Of a stretch of DNA of 64,000 bases, positions 55,561-64,000 are shown piece by piece. The stretch comes from Rhodopseudomonas palustris JSC-3b (GTDB lineage Bacteria; Pseudomonadota; Alphaproteobacteria; Rhizobiales; Xanthobacteraceae). Under the pieces are notes generated by a model. That model was given only the letters and a program-made list of their open reading frames with translations. It was not told the origin of the DNA and ran no database searches. The position numbers were made by a program, and so were the translations under genes. Position 1 is the stretch's first letter; the number at the start of each line of letters is the position of its first letter. The stretch is taken from contig KI632513.1 of NCBI GenBank assembly GCA_000504425.1, positions 3,515,964-3,579,963 on the forward strand. Reading direction: 5' to 3'.

Positions 55561-56679
55561 TCACACGCGCATCGGCATCAGCACGTACAGCGCGCCCTTG
55601 GCGTCGCGGTCGTGGATCAGGGTCGGCGAGCCGGGATCGGCGAGTTTGAGCACGGCGGCTTCGCCCTCGATCTGCGCAGCGATGTCCAAGAGGTAGCGCG
55701 AATTGAAACCGATATCGAGCGCGTCGGAAGCGTATTCGACTTCCAGTTCTTCAGTCGCGCTGCCGGAGTCCGGATTGGTCACGGTCAGCACCAGCTTGCC
55801 GGCCGACAGCGCCAGTTTGACGGCGCGGCCGCGCTCGCTGGAAATGGTGGACACGCGGTCGACGGCAGCTTCGAATTCGTGCTTGTCGACCACCAGTTCC
55901 TTGTCGTTGTTCTGCGGGATCACCCGGCCGTAATCCGGGAAGGTGCCGTCGATCAGTTTCGAGGTCAGCACCACATTGCCGATGGTGAAGCGGATCTTGT
56001 TGGTCGACAGCTCGATGCCGATGCTGATCTCGGAATCTTCGATCAGCCGCTGCACTTCGCCAACGGTCTTGCGCGGCACGATCACGCCCGGCATGCCGGC
56101 GGCGCCGGACGGCAGCGGCAGTTCGACCTGGGCGAGGCGGTGACCATCGGTCGCGACCGCGCGCAGGGTCGCGGTGCCGGCGCTGTCAGCGCTGTGCAGA
56201 TAGATACCGTTCAGATAGTAGCGGGTTTCTTCGGTCGAGATCGCGAACTGGGTGCGATCGATCAGCCGCTTGACGTCCGCGGCCGGCAGCGCGAACGCAT
56301 GGCCCATCTCGCCGGCGGCGAGATCGGGGAAATCGCTTTCCGGCAAAGTCTGCAGCGTGAAGCGCGAACGGCCGGCACGGATCGCCAGCACGGCGCGCTC
56401 GCCGTCGCTTTCCAGCACGATCTGCGAGCCATCCGGCAGCTTGCGCACGATGTCGTAGAACATATGCGCCGGCACCGTGGTGGCGCCGGGCTGCGCGGCC
56501 TCGGCCGGCAGGGTCTCGGTGACTTCCAGGTCGAGGTCGGTGGCTTTCAGCGACAACCGGCCTTGCTCAGCGCGGACCAGCACGTTTCCAAGGATCGGAA
56601 TCGTGTTGCGTCGTTCAACCACGCGATGGACGTGGCCAAGCGACTTGAGGAGCTGCGCGCGTTCCACCGTGACCTTCAT
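55561..56679 (-). CDS. dnaN: DNA polymerase III sliding clamp (beta)
   Basis: The 372-residue ring subunit holds the polymerase on DNA. Three clamp domains are visible: MKVTVERAQLLKSLGHVHRVVERRNTIPILGNVLVRA, DRTQFAISTEETRYYLNGIYLH, and DPGSPTLIHDRDAKGALYVLMPMRV at the C-terminus. Length and motif spacing match. The ATG at 56679 is the usual start. It lies between dnaA and recF; 219 bp separate it from dnaA. Confidence 0.98.
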   Translation of the reverse strand: MKVTVERAQLLKSLGHVHRVVERRNTIPILGNVLVRAEQGRLSLKATDLDLEVTETLPAEAAQPGATTVPAHMFYDIVRKLPDGSQIVLESDGERAVLAIRAGRSRFTLQTLPESDFPDLAAGEMGHAFALPAADVKRLIDRTQFAISTEETRYYLNGIYLHSADSAGTATLRAVATDGHRLAQVELPLPSGAAGMPGVIVPRKTVGEVQRLIEDSEISIGIELSTNKIRFTIGNVVLTSKLIDGTFPDYGRVIPQNNDKELVVDKHEFEAAVDRVSTISSERGRAVKLALSAGKLVLTVTNPDSGSATEELEVEYASDALDIGFNSRYLLDIAAQIEGEAAVLKLADPGSPTLIHDRDAKGALYVLMPMRV

Positions 56680-56898
56680 TGCAAACCCGCCTGGTCCAAC
56701 CCACACACATTTTGAGAAGGCCGATCGGCCCTGGGGAGGGCGTCCCGGCGATCGCCGCCGCGGCCGGAACCGCGGGGGACCGCAAGGTGACGGCAAAGCC
56801 GCCGCGGCGCAAGTGGCGCTTTGGCGGTCATAGCCAAATGTCCCCGTGATTCCGGTGGCTTCGGGCGCCGCGGCGCGCCCCCCGGCGCGCGCTGACGG

Positions 56899-58335
56899 TT
56901 ATTCCTGAAGCTGGCGCTTCAAGAGTTCGACCTCATCGGACAAGGTGGTGTCCTTGGCCACCAGCCCTTCGATCTTGCGGACCGCGTGCAGCACGGTGGT
57001 GTGGTCGCGGCCACCGAACCGGCGGCCGATTTCCGGCAGCGAGCGCAGCGTCAGCGTTTTGGCGAGATACATCGCCACTTGGCGCGGACGCACGACATTG
57101 GCGGTGCGCCGCGACGACAGCAGATCAGCGCGGCTGACATTGTACTGCCGGGCCACCACGCGCTGAATGTCTTCGATCTTGATGCGCTTCGGCTCTTGCG
57201 GGCGAATGAGATCGCGCACTTCGCGCTCGGCCATTTCCAGCGTCACCGGCTGGGCATTGAGCTTGGAATGCGCCAGCAGCCGATTGATCGCGCCTTCCAG
57301 GTCGCGGCCGTTATGGGTGATGCTACGCGCCAGATATTCCAGCACCGGCTGCGGCACATCAAAGCTGGCGTGATGGGCGCGCGCCGCGGTGACGCGCGAC
57401 TTCAGAATGCCAAGCCGCAAATCTTCGCTGAGCTGGCCCATCTCGACCACGAGACCACCAGCGAGCCGCGAGCGCACGCGCTCATCAAGGCTTTCAAGAT
57501 CGGACGGCGGACGGTCGGCGGCGATCACCACCTGACGGCCGGCATCGATCAGCGCATTGAGCGTGTGGCAGAACTCGGCCTGAGTGGTCTTGCCCTGCAG
57601 GAATTGCAGATCGTCGATCACCAGCACGTCGATGCCGCGCAGCGCTTCCTTGAACGCCAGCGAGGTCTGCGACTTCAGCGCCGCGACAAAGCCGTACATG
57701 AATTTTTCGGCGGTGAGATACAGCACCTTGCGGTCGGGGCTGGAATTGCCGGCCCAGGTCACCGCCTGCAGCAGATGGGTTTTGCCAAGGCCGACGCCCG
57801 AGTGAATGTACAGCGGGTTGAACATCACCGGATCGCCATGACGGCCTTCGGCGACTTGCTTAGCAGCGGCATGCGCCAGCGTGTTGGAACGGCCAATCAC
57901 GAAGCTGGCAAAGGTCAGCCGCGGATCGAGCGGCGAGCCGCCGAGCGCATCATGGCTGGTCGAGGCCGGCGCGGGCGCCGCAGTGCTACGCGACATGTCC
58001 TGCACGGCGACGCGCGGCTGATCATCACGACGCGGCTCGACCGGCGCCGCCTGCGTATCGCGTACCGGCGCGGCACAACGCGCCGCCGAACGCACGGTCA
58101 GATCGATGCGATGAACTTCGGGCATTTCCGCCTGCCAGCAGCTCAGCACGCGGTCGGCATAATGGGTCTGGATCCAGCTCTTCAAAAACCGGGTGGGCAC
58201 CGACAGATGCACGCTCTCCTGCTGCAGGCTTTCGAGATCCATGCGGGCGAACCAACTCGAGTACACGTCTTCGCCGACGCTGGAGCGCAGACGGCCCTTA
58301 ACTCGAGACCAGCGATCCTGTTCGGTATTTGTCAT
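56899..58335 (-). CDS. dnaA: Chromosomal replication initiator protein
   Basis: The 478-residue initiator. Domain I is at residues 1-85 ([21 protein letters not shown] and [14 protein letters not shown]), a variable domain II follows, domain III has the AAA+ motifs [13 protein letters not shown] (Walker A) and [13 protein letters not shown] (Walker B), and domain IV ([48 protein letters not shown]) binds DnaA boxes. Length is shorter than E. coli because of a short domain II. The gene is the first of the replication cluster on the minus strand. Confidence 0.98.
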   Translation of the reverse strand: MTNTEQDRWSRVKGRLRSSVGEDVYSSWFARMDLESLQQESVHLSVPTRFLKSWIQTHYADRVLSCWQAEMPEVHRIDLTVRSAARCAAPVRDTQAAPVEPRRDDQPRVAVQDMSRSTAAPAPASTSHDALGGSPLDPRLTFASFVIGRSNTLAHAAAKQVAEGRHGDPVMFNPLYIHSGVGLGKTHLLQAVTWAGNSSPDRKVLYLTAEKFMYGFVAALKSQTSLAFKEALRGIDVLVIDDLQFLQGKTTQAEFCHTLNALIDAGRQVVIAADRPPSDLESLDERVRSRLAGGLVVEMGQLSEDLRLGILKSRVTAARAHHASFDVPQPVLEYLARSITHNGRDLEGAINRLLAHSKLNAQPVTLEMAEREVRDLIRPQEPKRIKIEDIQRVVARQYNVSRADLLSSRRTANVVRPRQVAMYLAKTLTLRSLPEIGRRFGGRDHTTVLHAVRKIEGLVAKDTTLSDEVELLKRQLQE

Positions 58336-59508
58336 GGCTTTCCAGATTTCTTCAGAAAACGAATTTCAAGCTGAGGCGTCAGTCGTCGCAGCGCCGCGGC
58401 GAATGCCGGGTGCTTTGCCTGTCTTCGGCCATAGCTCCGCCCATCGGCAAATGCCGCTGGTCGGATCAGCGATGAGGGTTAACTAGTTCAGCGAGGACCA
58501 GAGGCCCCCAGCGACGCACGCGGCGGAGGGCCAGCGCAGAGCGGATCGCTCGTGAAGCTCAGCGCATCGATCAGCAAAACGGGAGCCGAGATTGCGCTGC
58601 GTTCGATCGAACAGGTCAATTGGATATTCATCAGACCTCCCCCTTCCCGCCGCGAACCGCGCGACGGGACTTTCGTCCCACCAGCAATCAAACCCCCCGC
58701 AATGCATCGGCTCGTTGGCAGTGCCCCGTTGAACCGAGCGTCGCGAGTTCCAGCTTCGGCGTTTGCAGTCGGCTTGTTTCGCCCTGTCCACAGCACGGCT
58801 GTTCTGCCGAACCGCGGAGTTGGAGATGAAGCAAACTCGACCGTTCTCATATCGCTATGAGTTGCAAACCATCCATCGCTTGGAAAGTGTCGCTAACACG
58901 CTAATCGCCGCCGATTTGCGTGCTTGCCCAAGGGTCTTAGATCGCGCTGATCGAAGAACCGTGGGCGCCGCGAGCGGATTAAGAAATACACGACGATCAC
59001 GCTGTCGCAATGGGATTGATTTTGGGGGGGCGGCGCAGAATTCAGCTAGCGGACCGTGGAAAAGCGGCAAGTTTTAACGACCTTTCCACAAGGTTTTGAA
59101 TCTTCGCAGGGAATCAGATCGTGTCCGGGCCGCTATCGCAGCCGATTAACCCGAAAATAAATTCATCAATCAGTAACTTTTGGGGCGGCGCCGTCCGGCT
59201 TTTTGAAGTGGTTTTCCGCGCTATGCCGATAAGTGATTATCGAGTCGCGATTTTTTGTGAGCGTCTGAGCAGGGTAACCCCCGTTGAAAAACCGCTGCCG
59301 AGGGGTGTGTGAGCTTGCTTTTTGGCGCGGGCTCGGGCAGCCGCCACAGCCAAAAAAGGCTGTTGCTGCGAGCGTTTCCTGACTGTTTTGCGAGGGATTT
59401 CTGAGAAGGCGAAAATCACCTTCGTATCTTCACGAGGACGCGCCGACATTTCTGTCGCGCGCGGCATGATGGCGCTGTCAGGCGCGATGATCGTGGCAAC
59501 TACGCAAC
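58336..59508. other. Intergenic region between dnaA and rpsT, candidate oriC
   Basis: About 1.2 kb without a credible gene. Its middle and right parts are much less GC-rich than the rest of the window. DnaA-box-like 9-mers with one or two mismatches to TTATCCACA occur: CTGTCCACA at 58784-58792, CTTTCCACA at 59082-59090 and TTTTCCACG (minus strand) at 59055-59063. GANTC sites, targets of CcrM methylation, occur at 59098, 59111 and 59242. Runs such as CCCGAAAATAAATTC could serve as unwinding elements. Placement of an origin beside dnaA is plausible but not proven; in some alphaproteobacteria oriC is near hemE. Confidence 0.4.
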
Positions 59509-59534
59509 AAAAAAGCCCGGCAAATGCCGGGCTT
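59509..59534 (-). terminator. Intrinsic terminator of rpsT
   Basis: On the minus strand AAGCCCGGCA and TGCCGGGCTT form a ten-base stem with a two-base loop followed by six T (complement of 59509-59514). It lies 42 bp after the rpsT stop codon. Confidence 0.88.
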
Positions 59535-59575
59535 GATGTCACCTGCGATAAGGCCGCGTATCAGTGAAGATTAGT

Positions 59576-59842
59576 TCACTTCGCCAGCTTGGCGATCTGA
59601 TGCGTCAGGCGCGAAACCTTACGGCTGGCAGCGTTCTTGTGAATGATGTTGCGCTGAGCGGCACGCATCAGCGCCGGCTCGCAATTCGCCATCGCCTGCA
59701 GCGCGGCTTCGCGATCGCCCTTGGCAATCGCTTCTTCGACGTTCCGGACCGTGCCGCGCATCTGACTGCGACGCGACTTGTTGATGATGGTGCGGCGCGC
59801 GATCTTTCGGGTCGCCTTCTTGGCGGAAGAGGTATTGGCCAT
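59576..59842 (-). CDS. rpsT: 30S ribosomal protein S20
   Basis: An 88-residue protein with the S20 signature [19 protein letters not shown] and [19 protein letters not shown], then [25 protein letters not shown]20 binds 16S rRNA in the small subunit. A typical terminator follows. Being next to dnaA is normal for Rhizobiales. Confidence 0.98.
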   Translation of the reverse strand: MANTSSAKKATRKIARRTIINKSRRSQMRGTVRNVEEAIAKGDREAALQAMANCEPALMRAAQRNIIHKNAASRKVSRLTHQIAKLAK

Positions 59843-60167
59843 CGTGTTTCAATCCTTCAGCGGCCAGCGCGTGACCGGGCGTCACAAGCGACGCTGATGT
59901 GTGTCCGGGTGTTCGTGAAATGCCATCCCCAAACGGCAAGCTCAAACCACAGCGCCGCTCAAAGAACAGCGGCGGCAGGATCGCCCCCACCGCCAACTGC
60001 AGGCCCTTATAGTGGTCGCAAACAGCACCGTCAACGGTTTGCGGGGGCCGAAGGCGGCGATGCGCGGTTGGGTCGCCGGTGATAAGTTGCTGGCGAGGTT
60101 GAATTTTGCCGGGTGGCCCGCTATTGCCGGGCGGGGTTTATGGGGCGAATGGCTGACGAGGTGGCGC
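59843..60167. other. Gene-free gap upstream of rpsT
   Basis: About 320 bp between the divergent rpsT and membrane-protein genes. It should hold the rpsT promoter and 5-prime leader. A frame open on the plus strand from 60012 is an N-terminal extension of the next gene and lacks conservation. No operator or repeat was recognised. Confidence 0.4.
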
Positions 60168-60485
60168 ATGTTTCGCGGATTTTTCCGTTTGATCGGGCTG
60201 CTGATGCTGGCCGGCGGGTTCATCTTCCTGGTCTATGACGGCGCTCGCTCGGTCGCCGACAGCAGCCTGCGCATCACCCGGCTCGGCGAATTTTGGAATG
60301 ACATCCATCAGCTCAGCCAGCAGAGCTTCCGCGCCGAGGTCGAGGACATCGCTCCCTGGTTGTGGAATAGCGTGGTGCAGGTTGTGCTGAACCAGCCGAC
60401 CTTTGCGGTGCTGGGCGTGCTCGGGCTGGCCTTGATGGTGCTGTTTCGGCCGCGCAAGCCGCTGATCGGCTACGCCCGCGACTGA
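60168..60485 (+). CDS. Small two-helix membrane protein
   Basis: A 105-residue protein with hydrophobic segments at about 5-27 and 74-95, separated by a polar amphipathic loop LRITRLGEFWNDIHQLSQQSFRAEVEDIAPWLWN. GAGG six bases before the ATG at 60168 supports this start over longer frames. No domain recognised; similar proteins occur beside rpsT or msrA in Bradyrhizobium relatives. The function is unknown. Confidence 0.65.
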   Translation: MFRGFFRLIGLLMLAGGFIFLVYDGARSVADSSLRITRLGEFWNDIHQLSQQSFRAEVEDIAPWLWNSVVQVVLNQPTFAVLGVLGLALMVLFRPRKPLIGYARD

Positions 60486-60637
60486 GCGGTGCCAATTTTG
60501 TGACGGCTGCGGGCGAGGGCGCCCCTGCCGTCCGTCGCAACTGACATTATATCGCATCTTCGTTGAACGCCGCAGTTCCCTCGGTTGTCGGCTGGTGCCG
60601 ATCGCGAGCGGGCGCCGGCCGTGCCTGGAGATCGCCG

Positions 60638-61291
60638 ATGTTTTTCTCGCGCAAGAAGCCCACGATGCCCACGGCCGATGAAGCGCTGCCGGGGCGCAGC
60701 ACGCCGCTGCCGATCGCGCCCAGCCATGCAGTGCTGCGGCGGCCGCTGGCGCCGCCTTATCCGCAGGGCTTGCAGCGCGCGGAGTTCGGGCTCGGCTGCT
60801 TCTGGGGCGCAGAGCGTAAATTCTGGCAGCTCGGCGAGGGCATTCATATCACCGCGGTCGGCTATGCTGGCGGCTACACCCCCAATCCGACCTATGAAGA
60901 AGTGTGCTCGGGCCGCACCGGCCATACCGAAGTGGTGCTGGTGGTGTTCGATCCTGGCCGCATCAGCTTTGAGCGGCTGCTGCAGACTTTTTGGGAAAGC
61001 CACGACCCGACCCAGGGCATGCGTCAGGGCAATGATGTCGGCACGCAATATCGCTCGGCGATCTACACCAGCACTGCCGAGCAGCTCGAAGCCGCCAAAG
61101 CATCGCGCGCCGGCTATCAGCGCGCCTTGAGCGCGCGCGGCTTTGGCACCATCACCACCGAGATTTTGCCGGCGACCGAGTTCTATTTCGCCGAGGACTA
61201 CCATCAGCAATATCTCGCCAAAAATCCTGGCGGCTATTGCGGGCTCGGCGGCACCGGCGTCAGCTGTCCGATCGGGCTGACCGCCGCATAG
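60638..61291 (+). CDS. msrA: Peptide-methionine (S)-S-oxide reductase
   Basis: A 217-residue enzyme that repairs methionine S-sulfoxide in proteins. [15 protein letters not shown] has the catalytic Cys54; [27 protein letters not shown] and [22 protein letters not shown] are other signatures. C-terminal [14 protein letters not shown] holds the resolving Cys residues. GGAG seven bases before the ATG at 60638 supports the start, avoiding a long N-terminal extension. An N-terminal basic stretch MFFSRKKP precedes the domain. Confidence 0.96.
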   Translation: MFFSRKKPTMPTADEALPGRSTPLPIAPSHAVLRRPLAPPYPQGLQRAEFGLGCFWGAERKFWQLGEGIHITAVGYAGGYTPNPTYEEVCSGRTGHTEVVLVVFDPGRISFERLLQTFWESHDPTQGMRQGNDVGTQYRSAIYTSTAEQLEAAKASRAGYQRALSARGFGTITTEILPATEFYFAEDYHQQYLAKNPGGYCGLGGTGVSCPIGLTAA

Positions 61292-61403
61292 CGCATTGCT
61301 GCATTGATAACAGCCTGAGCGTGGCATGCGCGCCGCTCGCCGAACCATTTGTTAACCCTAACCTCCTATTAACTGGACCATCTCCTGGTGTGAGGGATGG
61401 CAG

Positions 61404-62117
61404 GTGCGGGTCGCGCGCGCGTTTCGAGTATCGGTTGTGACGGCGCTGCTGGTGCTGAGTGTTGCGGGATGCACCCAGCACGGCAATTCCTTGGCGCGCC
61501 GTCCTGCGCCCGACAGTCTCGATGCCATCGCCTATGGTCCGGTACGTCCGGCGCCGTTGCCGCAACGTGGCCTGTTCACCTCTGGATTTGCCTCAAGCGC
61601 CGCCGGTCCGCGTAGCGCCTATGCCGCGGTCGCGCTGCCGGGGCCGGTGATGCACGATCCGAGCTATCTGCTTGATTCCGGCGATCGGCTGCGGGTGCTG
61701 GTCTATGGTCAGGAGGGACTGACCAATACTTACGCGATCGATGCCAGCGGCGCGGTGACCATGCCGCTGATCGGCGCGGTGCCGGCCCGTGGCCGCACCC
61801 CGGCCGGGCTGGCTGCGGAAATCTCGGCGCGGCTGCGCGCCGGCTTTATTCGCGAGCCCTCGGTGGCGGTCGAAATCGAGTCCTATCGGCCGTTCTTCAT
61901 TCTGGGCGAGGTCGCAGCGCCCGGCCAATATCCCTATGTGCCCAACCTCAGCGTCGAAAGCGCGGTGGCGATCGCCGGCGGCTTCTCGCCGCGCGCCAAG
62001 CGTGACGAGGTGATGCTGACCCGCAGCGACGCGCGCGGCATTTTGCGCATTCCGGTGCCGCTCGGCACGCCGGTGCGCCCGGGCGATACGCTGCTGGTGG
62101 GCGAACGCTGGTTCTAG
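61404..62117 (+). CDS. Polysaccharide export lipoprotein (Wza-like)
   Basis: A 237-residue lipoprotein with signal peptide ending in the lipobox LSVAGC (Cys near residue 23). The Poly_export domain YLLDSGDRLRVLVYGQEGLTNTYAIDASGAVTMPLIG and the SLBB domain VEIESYRPFFILGEVAAPGQYPYVPNLSVESAVAIAGG are complete. It is shorter than E. coli Wza, as in many alphaproteobacterial exporters. It probably forms an outer membrane channel for an exopolysaccharide. The start codon is GTG at 61404, with GAGGGA upstream. The rest of the export machinery is not in this window. Confidence 0.9.
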   Translation: MRVARAFRVSVVTALLVLSVAGCTQHGNSLARRPAPDSLDAIAYGPVRPAPLPQRGLFTSGFASSAAGPRSAYAAVALPGPVMHDPSYLLDSGDRLRVLVYGQEGLTNTYAIDASGAVTMPLIGAVPARGRTPAGLAAEISARLRAGFIREPSVAVEIESYRPFFILGEVAAPGQYPYVPNLSVESAVAIAGGFSPRAKRDEVMLTRSDARGILRIPVPLGTPVRPGDTLLVGERWF

Positions 62118-62177
62118 CTTTTTGTGCTGACGCGTTTTCTTGGCGCGTACCGGCATCCACTGCGCGCGACAACGCGC

Positions 62178-62552
62178 TCAGCGCCACATCCAATTATGGC
62201 CCCAGTCGCCCTTCCAGCCGGTGAGCCGACCGGCGCGGAATTGCAGATAGAGCCGGTCGCGGCGCGGCAGCAGCCCGGAGCCGCCGCCCTCGCGGATCGC
62301 CATCAGCACCTCATCGCCCGGCCGGCCGCTGACATGATAAAGCGGGGTGCCGAGCGCAGCGGCAGCGCTGGTCGGGTCCATGCCGAACGCCAGCGGCACC
62401 GTGTTCGAGAGCGTCTGCGAGAACGGGATCGGCGCTGACGCCAGCGGGCGCGGCTGCTCGGCGGCGCCGCTGCGGCTGCCGGCGGCGATCAGGGCAAGCG
62501 CGATCGCGCAGGCTGCAATCGGTGCAAGGCGGCGTTGAAGACCAGTCAGCAT
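62178..62552 (-). CDS. Secreted hypothetical protein
   Basis: A 124-residue protein with a signal peptide (about residues 9-30, LAPIAACAIALALIAAGSRS). The mature part is small and beta-rich (SNTVPLAFGMDPTSAAAALGTPLYHVSGRPGDEVLMAIREGG and RLYLQFRAGRLTGWKGDWGHNWMW). No family is recognised. AGGAG is about 11 bases before the ATG at 62552, a better start than the GTG at 62564. It is convergent with the Wza-like gene. Confidence 0.6.
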   Translation of the reverse strand: MLTGLQRRLAPIAACAIALALIAAGSRSGAAEQPRPLASAPIPFSQTLSNTVPLAFGMDPTSAAAALGTPLYHVSGRPGDEVLMAIREGGGSGLLPRRDRLYLQFRAGRLTGWKGDWGHNWMWR

Positions 62553-62731
62553 GCCGTGCAGCACTCCTTATTGATGCCGGAAACTACCGCTCTGCTGCGC
62601 CGGGCCGCAATCCCGATCCCGACAATTTGCCGCAACTCGTGACGATTCATTAAGGAACACGATTAATCTGCGAGAACCTTTTTTCAGTTATCACTGATGG
62701 CACCGACGACCTTGTTTCGGCTTGAGGCACC

Positions 62732-63832
62732 ATGACGGCTGCTGCCATGAAATCTCCCGCGAAACGCCGCCTGCTGCTGGCCTCCGATCGCTATGATCAG
62801 AGTCGCGAGCTGGCGCGGATCCTGGCCAATGTCGCCGAGGTCGAGACTGTGCCGACCTCCGGGCTGCCCGATGCCCCCGCCAAAGACCTGGCCGGCGTGG
62901 TGGTCGATATCAATCTGCGCTCGGCCGAAACCGTGCAGCATGTGCGGCGCAAGCTGCTTGGCGCGGCCTATCAGCCGATGCCGCGGCTGTTTGTGCTCGC
63001 CGATCTGATGCACCATGGCGTTATGCAGGCCTGGGCGCTGGGCGCCACCGACACCATTGCCCGGCCGTTCGATCCTGATGACATCTTGCAGCGCATCCGC
63101 GCGGCGCTGCCGAGCGTCGATGACGACCTCGATGAAGCGGGCGCCCGCGGCAAGGAACTGTCCAAGGGCGTCGCGGCCGCTCATCTCGTTATGGTGAAGA
63201 TTTTCGAAAAGCTGCCGGCCGGGATTCCGCTCACCGTTGAAGACGTGATGGCCGCGGAAAGCTCGATCCTGAAGGCGATCAAGCGCACCTCGCTGCGCGA
63301 GTGGCTGTCGGCGGTCGGCTCGCACCACAATGCCAGCTACCGGCACTGCCTGGCGGCGACCGGCTTTGTGGTCGCCTTCGCGCAATATCTCGGCGTTCGC
63401 GAAGAAGACCAGCGCCGGCTGACGCGCGCCGCGCTGCTGCACGATGTCGGCAAGGCCTTCATCCCGACCTCAATTCTCAATCAGAGCAGCGCGCTCAGCG
63501 CCGAACAGCTCGCGGTGTTCCGCCGCCATGCGGAACTCGGCTATGAGGCGCTGACCGCGCAAGGCGGTTTTCCGCGCGAAGTGCTGGAAGTGGTGCTGCA
63601 CCACCACGAAATGCTCGATGGCAGCGGCTATCCCAACGGCATGCATGGCGACCAGATCTGCGACCTGGTGCGGATCATCACGCTGGTCGATCGCTTTGCC
63701 TCGTTTGTCGAAGGGCGCCCCGGCGAGCCGGCGCGCAACCACGAGCAGGCCTTTGCCGCCCTTGAGGCGATGGGCGACAAGCTCGATCAGAAACTGGTGC
63801 AGGCGTTCCGGCCGGTGGTGCTCGGGCGCTGA
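62732..63832 (+). CDS. HD-GYP domain protein with degenerate receiver domain
   Basis: A 366-residue protein. An N-terminal REC-like domain (about 12-127) keeps a candidate phospho-acceptor Asp59 in GVVVDINLRS, but the conserved Lys of the receiver is Arg (IARPFD). The C-terminal HD-GYP domain has LTRAALLHDVGKAFIPTSIL (His-Asp) and VLHHHEMLDGSGYPNGMHGDQI (H-H-E and the G-Y-P motif). HD-GYP enzymes hydrolyse cyclic di-GMP. GAGG four bases ahead supports the ATG at 62732. It could be an active phosphodiesterase that no longer needs a phosphorylation signal. Confidence 0.82.
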   Translation: MTAAAMKSPAKRRLLLASDRYDQSRELARILANVAEVETVPTSGLPDAPAKDLAGVVVDINLRSAETVQHVRRKLLGAAYQPMPRLFVLADLMHHGVMQAWALGATDTIARPFDPDDILQRIRAALPSVDDDLDEAGARGKELSKGVAAAHLVMVKIFEKLPAGIPLTVEDVMAAESSILKAIKRTSLREWLSAVGSHHNASYRHCLAATGFVVAFAQYLGVREEDQRRLTRAALLHDVGKAFIPTSILNQSSALSAEQLAVFRRHAELGYEALTAQGGFPREVLEVVLHHHEMLDGSGYPNGMHGDQICDLVRIITLVDRFASFVEGRPGEPARNHEQAFAALEAMGDKLDQKLVQAFRPVVLGR

Positions 63833-63907
63833 GCGCTGACCGCTGAACGCTGGCGGCGGATCGCGCTCGCGGCCTGGCGAGCAGTTAGTCAGGACGGCAC
63901 GACGCCT

Positions 63908-63996
63908 CTTGTCCCTCCCCCTTGTGGGGAGGGTGGACGGCCCGATGCCAATCGGGCCGGACGGGTGGGGTGTGCGGGTTAGTGCCCCCCCCCCCC
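63908..63996. repeat. GC-rich palindromic element at right edge
   Basis: The block has GTCCCTCCCCCTTGTGGGG, the palindrome GGCCCGAT-GCC-AATCGGGCC and a GGGTGGGG side, and ends in a run of at least 14 C. It resembles the elements after hemY and recF. The poly-C run is prone to sequencing error. Confidence 0.6.
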
Positions 63997-64000
63997 CGCG

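Noticed and set aside
58483..58860. Small genes between dnaA and rpsT
   Set aside because: Frames on both strands overlap completely, lack ribosome binding sites and domain signals; the region fits a non-coding origin or promoter interval better.
63908..64000. Prophage or insertion-sequence end at the right edge
   Set aside because: Only a GC-rich palindrome and a C-run are visible; no transposase or attachment site could be recognised before the window ends.

Overview
The window looks like the dnaA-proximal part of the main chromosome of a GC-rich alphaproteobacterium of the Bradyrhizobium/Rhodopseudomonas group (family Nitrobacteraceae, formerly Bradyrhizobiaceae). The pointers are the dnaA-dnaN-recF-gyrB cluster next to rpsT, the ccoNOQP and fixGHIS (ccoGHIS) operons with FixK-type boxes, the hemD/mitofilin/hemY group beside tsaD, an IalB-family protein next to rlmN, and the abundant short palindromic repeats typical of these genomes. 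A species call is inference; Rhodopseudomonas is the best guess.

Layout, left to right. Positions 1-4.4 kb: tsaD (partial, minus), then hemD, a mitofilin-like protein and hemY. 4.5-9.7 kb: a BioF2/FemAB-like acyltransferase and a polytopic O-antigen-ligase-like protein, tRNA-Thr, a small Cys-rich secreted protein, a TerB-like protein and an SDR. 9.9-14.7 kb: tRNA-Ala, yggT, a DUF167 gene and folD, a three-unit 113-bp repeat, an M20 peptidase, ppa and a GNAT gene. 15-24.6 kb: a quinone oxidoreductase, ialB-like, rlmN, a membrane protein, a PAP2 phosphatase, argG, a 181-bp tandem repeat, alkaline phosphatase and an anchored nuclease. 24.6-31 kb: a small unusual two-gene pair, an SDHAF4-like gene, rsmB, a heparinase-like gene and purH. 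31-39.5 kb: DAHP synthase with its leader, an MFS transporter, ggt, two SDRs around an HCCA-isomerase-like gene, and a ketopantoate-reductase-like gene. 39.7-47.7 kb: the cbb3 oxidase structural and assembly genes. 48-64 kb: a possible Cys leader peptide, an Lrp regulator, a predicted outer-membrane protein, gyrB, a 17-residue-repeat protein, recF, dnaN, dnaA, the probable origin region, rpsT, msrA, a Wza-like lipoprotein and an HD-GYP protein.

How genes work together: ccoNOQP make the high-affinity oxidase and fixGHIS supply copper and assembly functions; both operons are preceded by palindromes expected to bind FixK/FNR and so should be induced at low oxygen. dnaA, dnaN, recF and gyrB form the replication cluster, all on the minus strand, and are interrupted by the repeat protein between recF and gyrB.

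The most interesting signals are regulatory. First, a complete transcription attenuator lies in front of DAHP synthase: a promoter placing the start site at or next to an AUG, a 25-residue leader with the run FWYFYY, an intrinsic terminator, and a leader segment identical to one terminator arm that can form the antiterminator. Second, a 28-residue open frame ends in three Cys codons directly before its stop, resembling cysteine-responsive leader peptides. The window also carries at least five copies of a roughly 115-145 bp dispersed palindromic repeat, two regular tandem arrays (113 bp and 181 bp) and several GC-rich hairpin elements.
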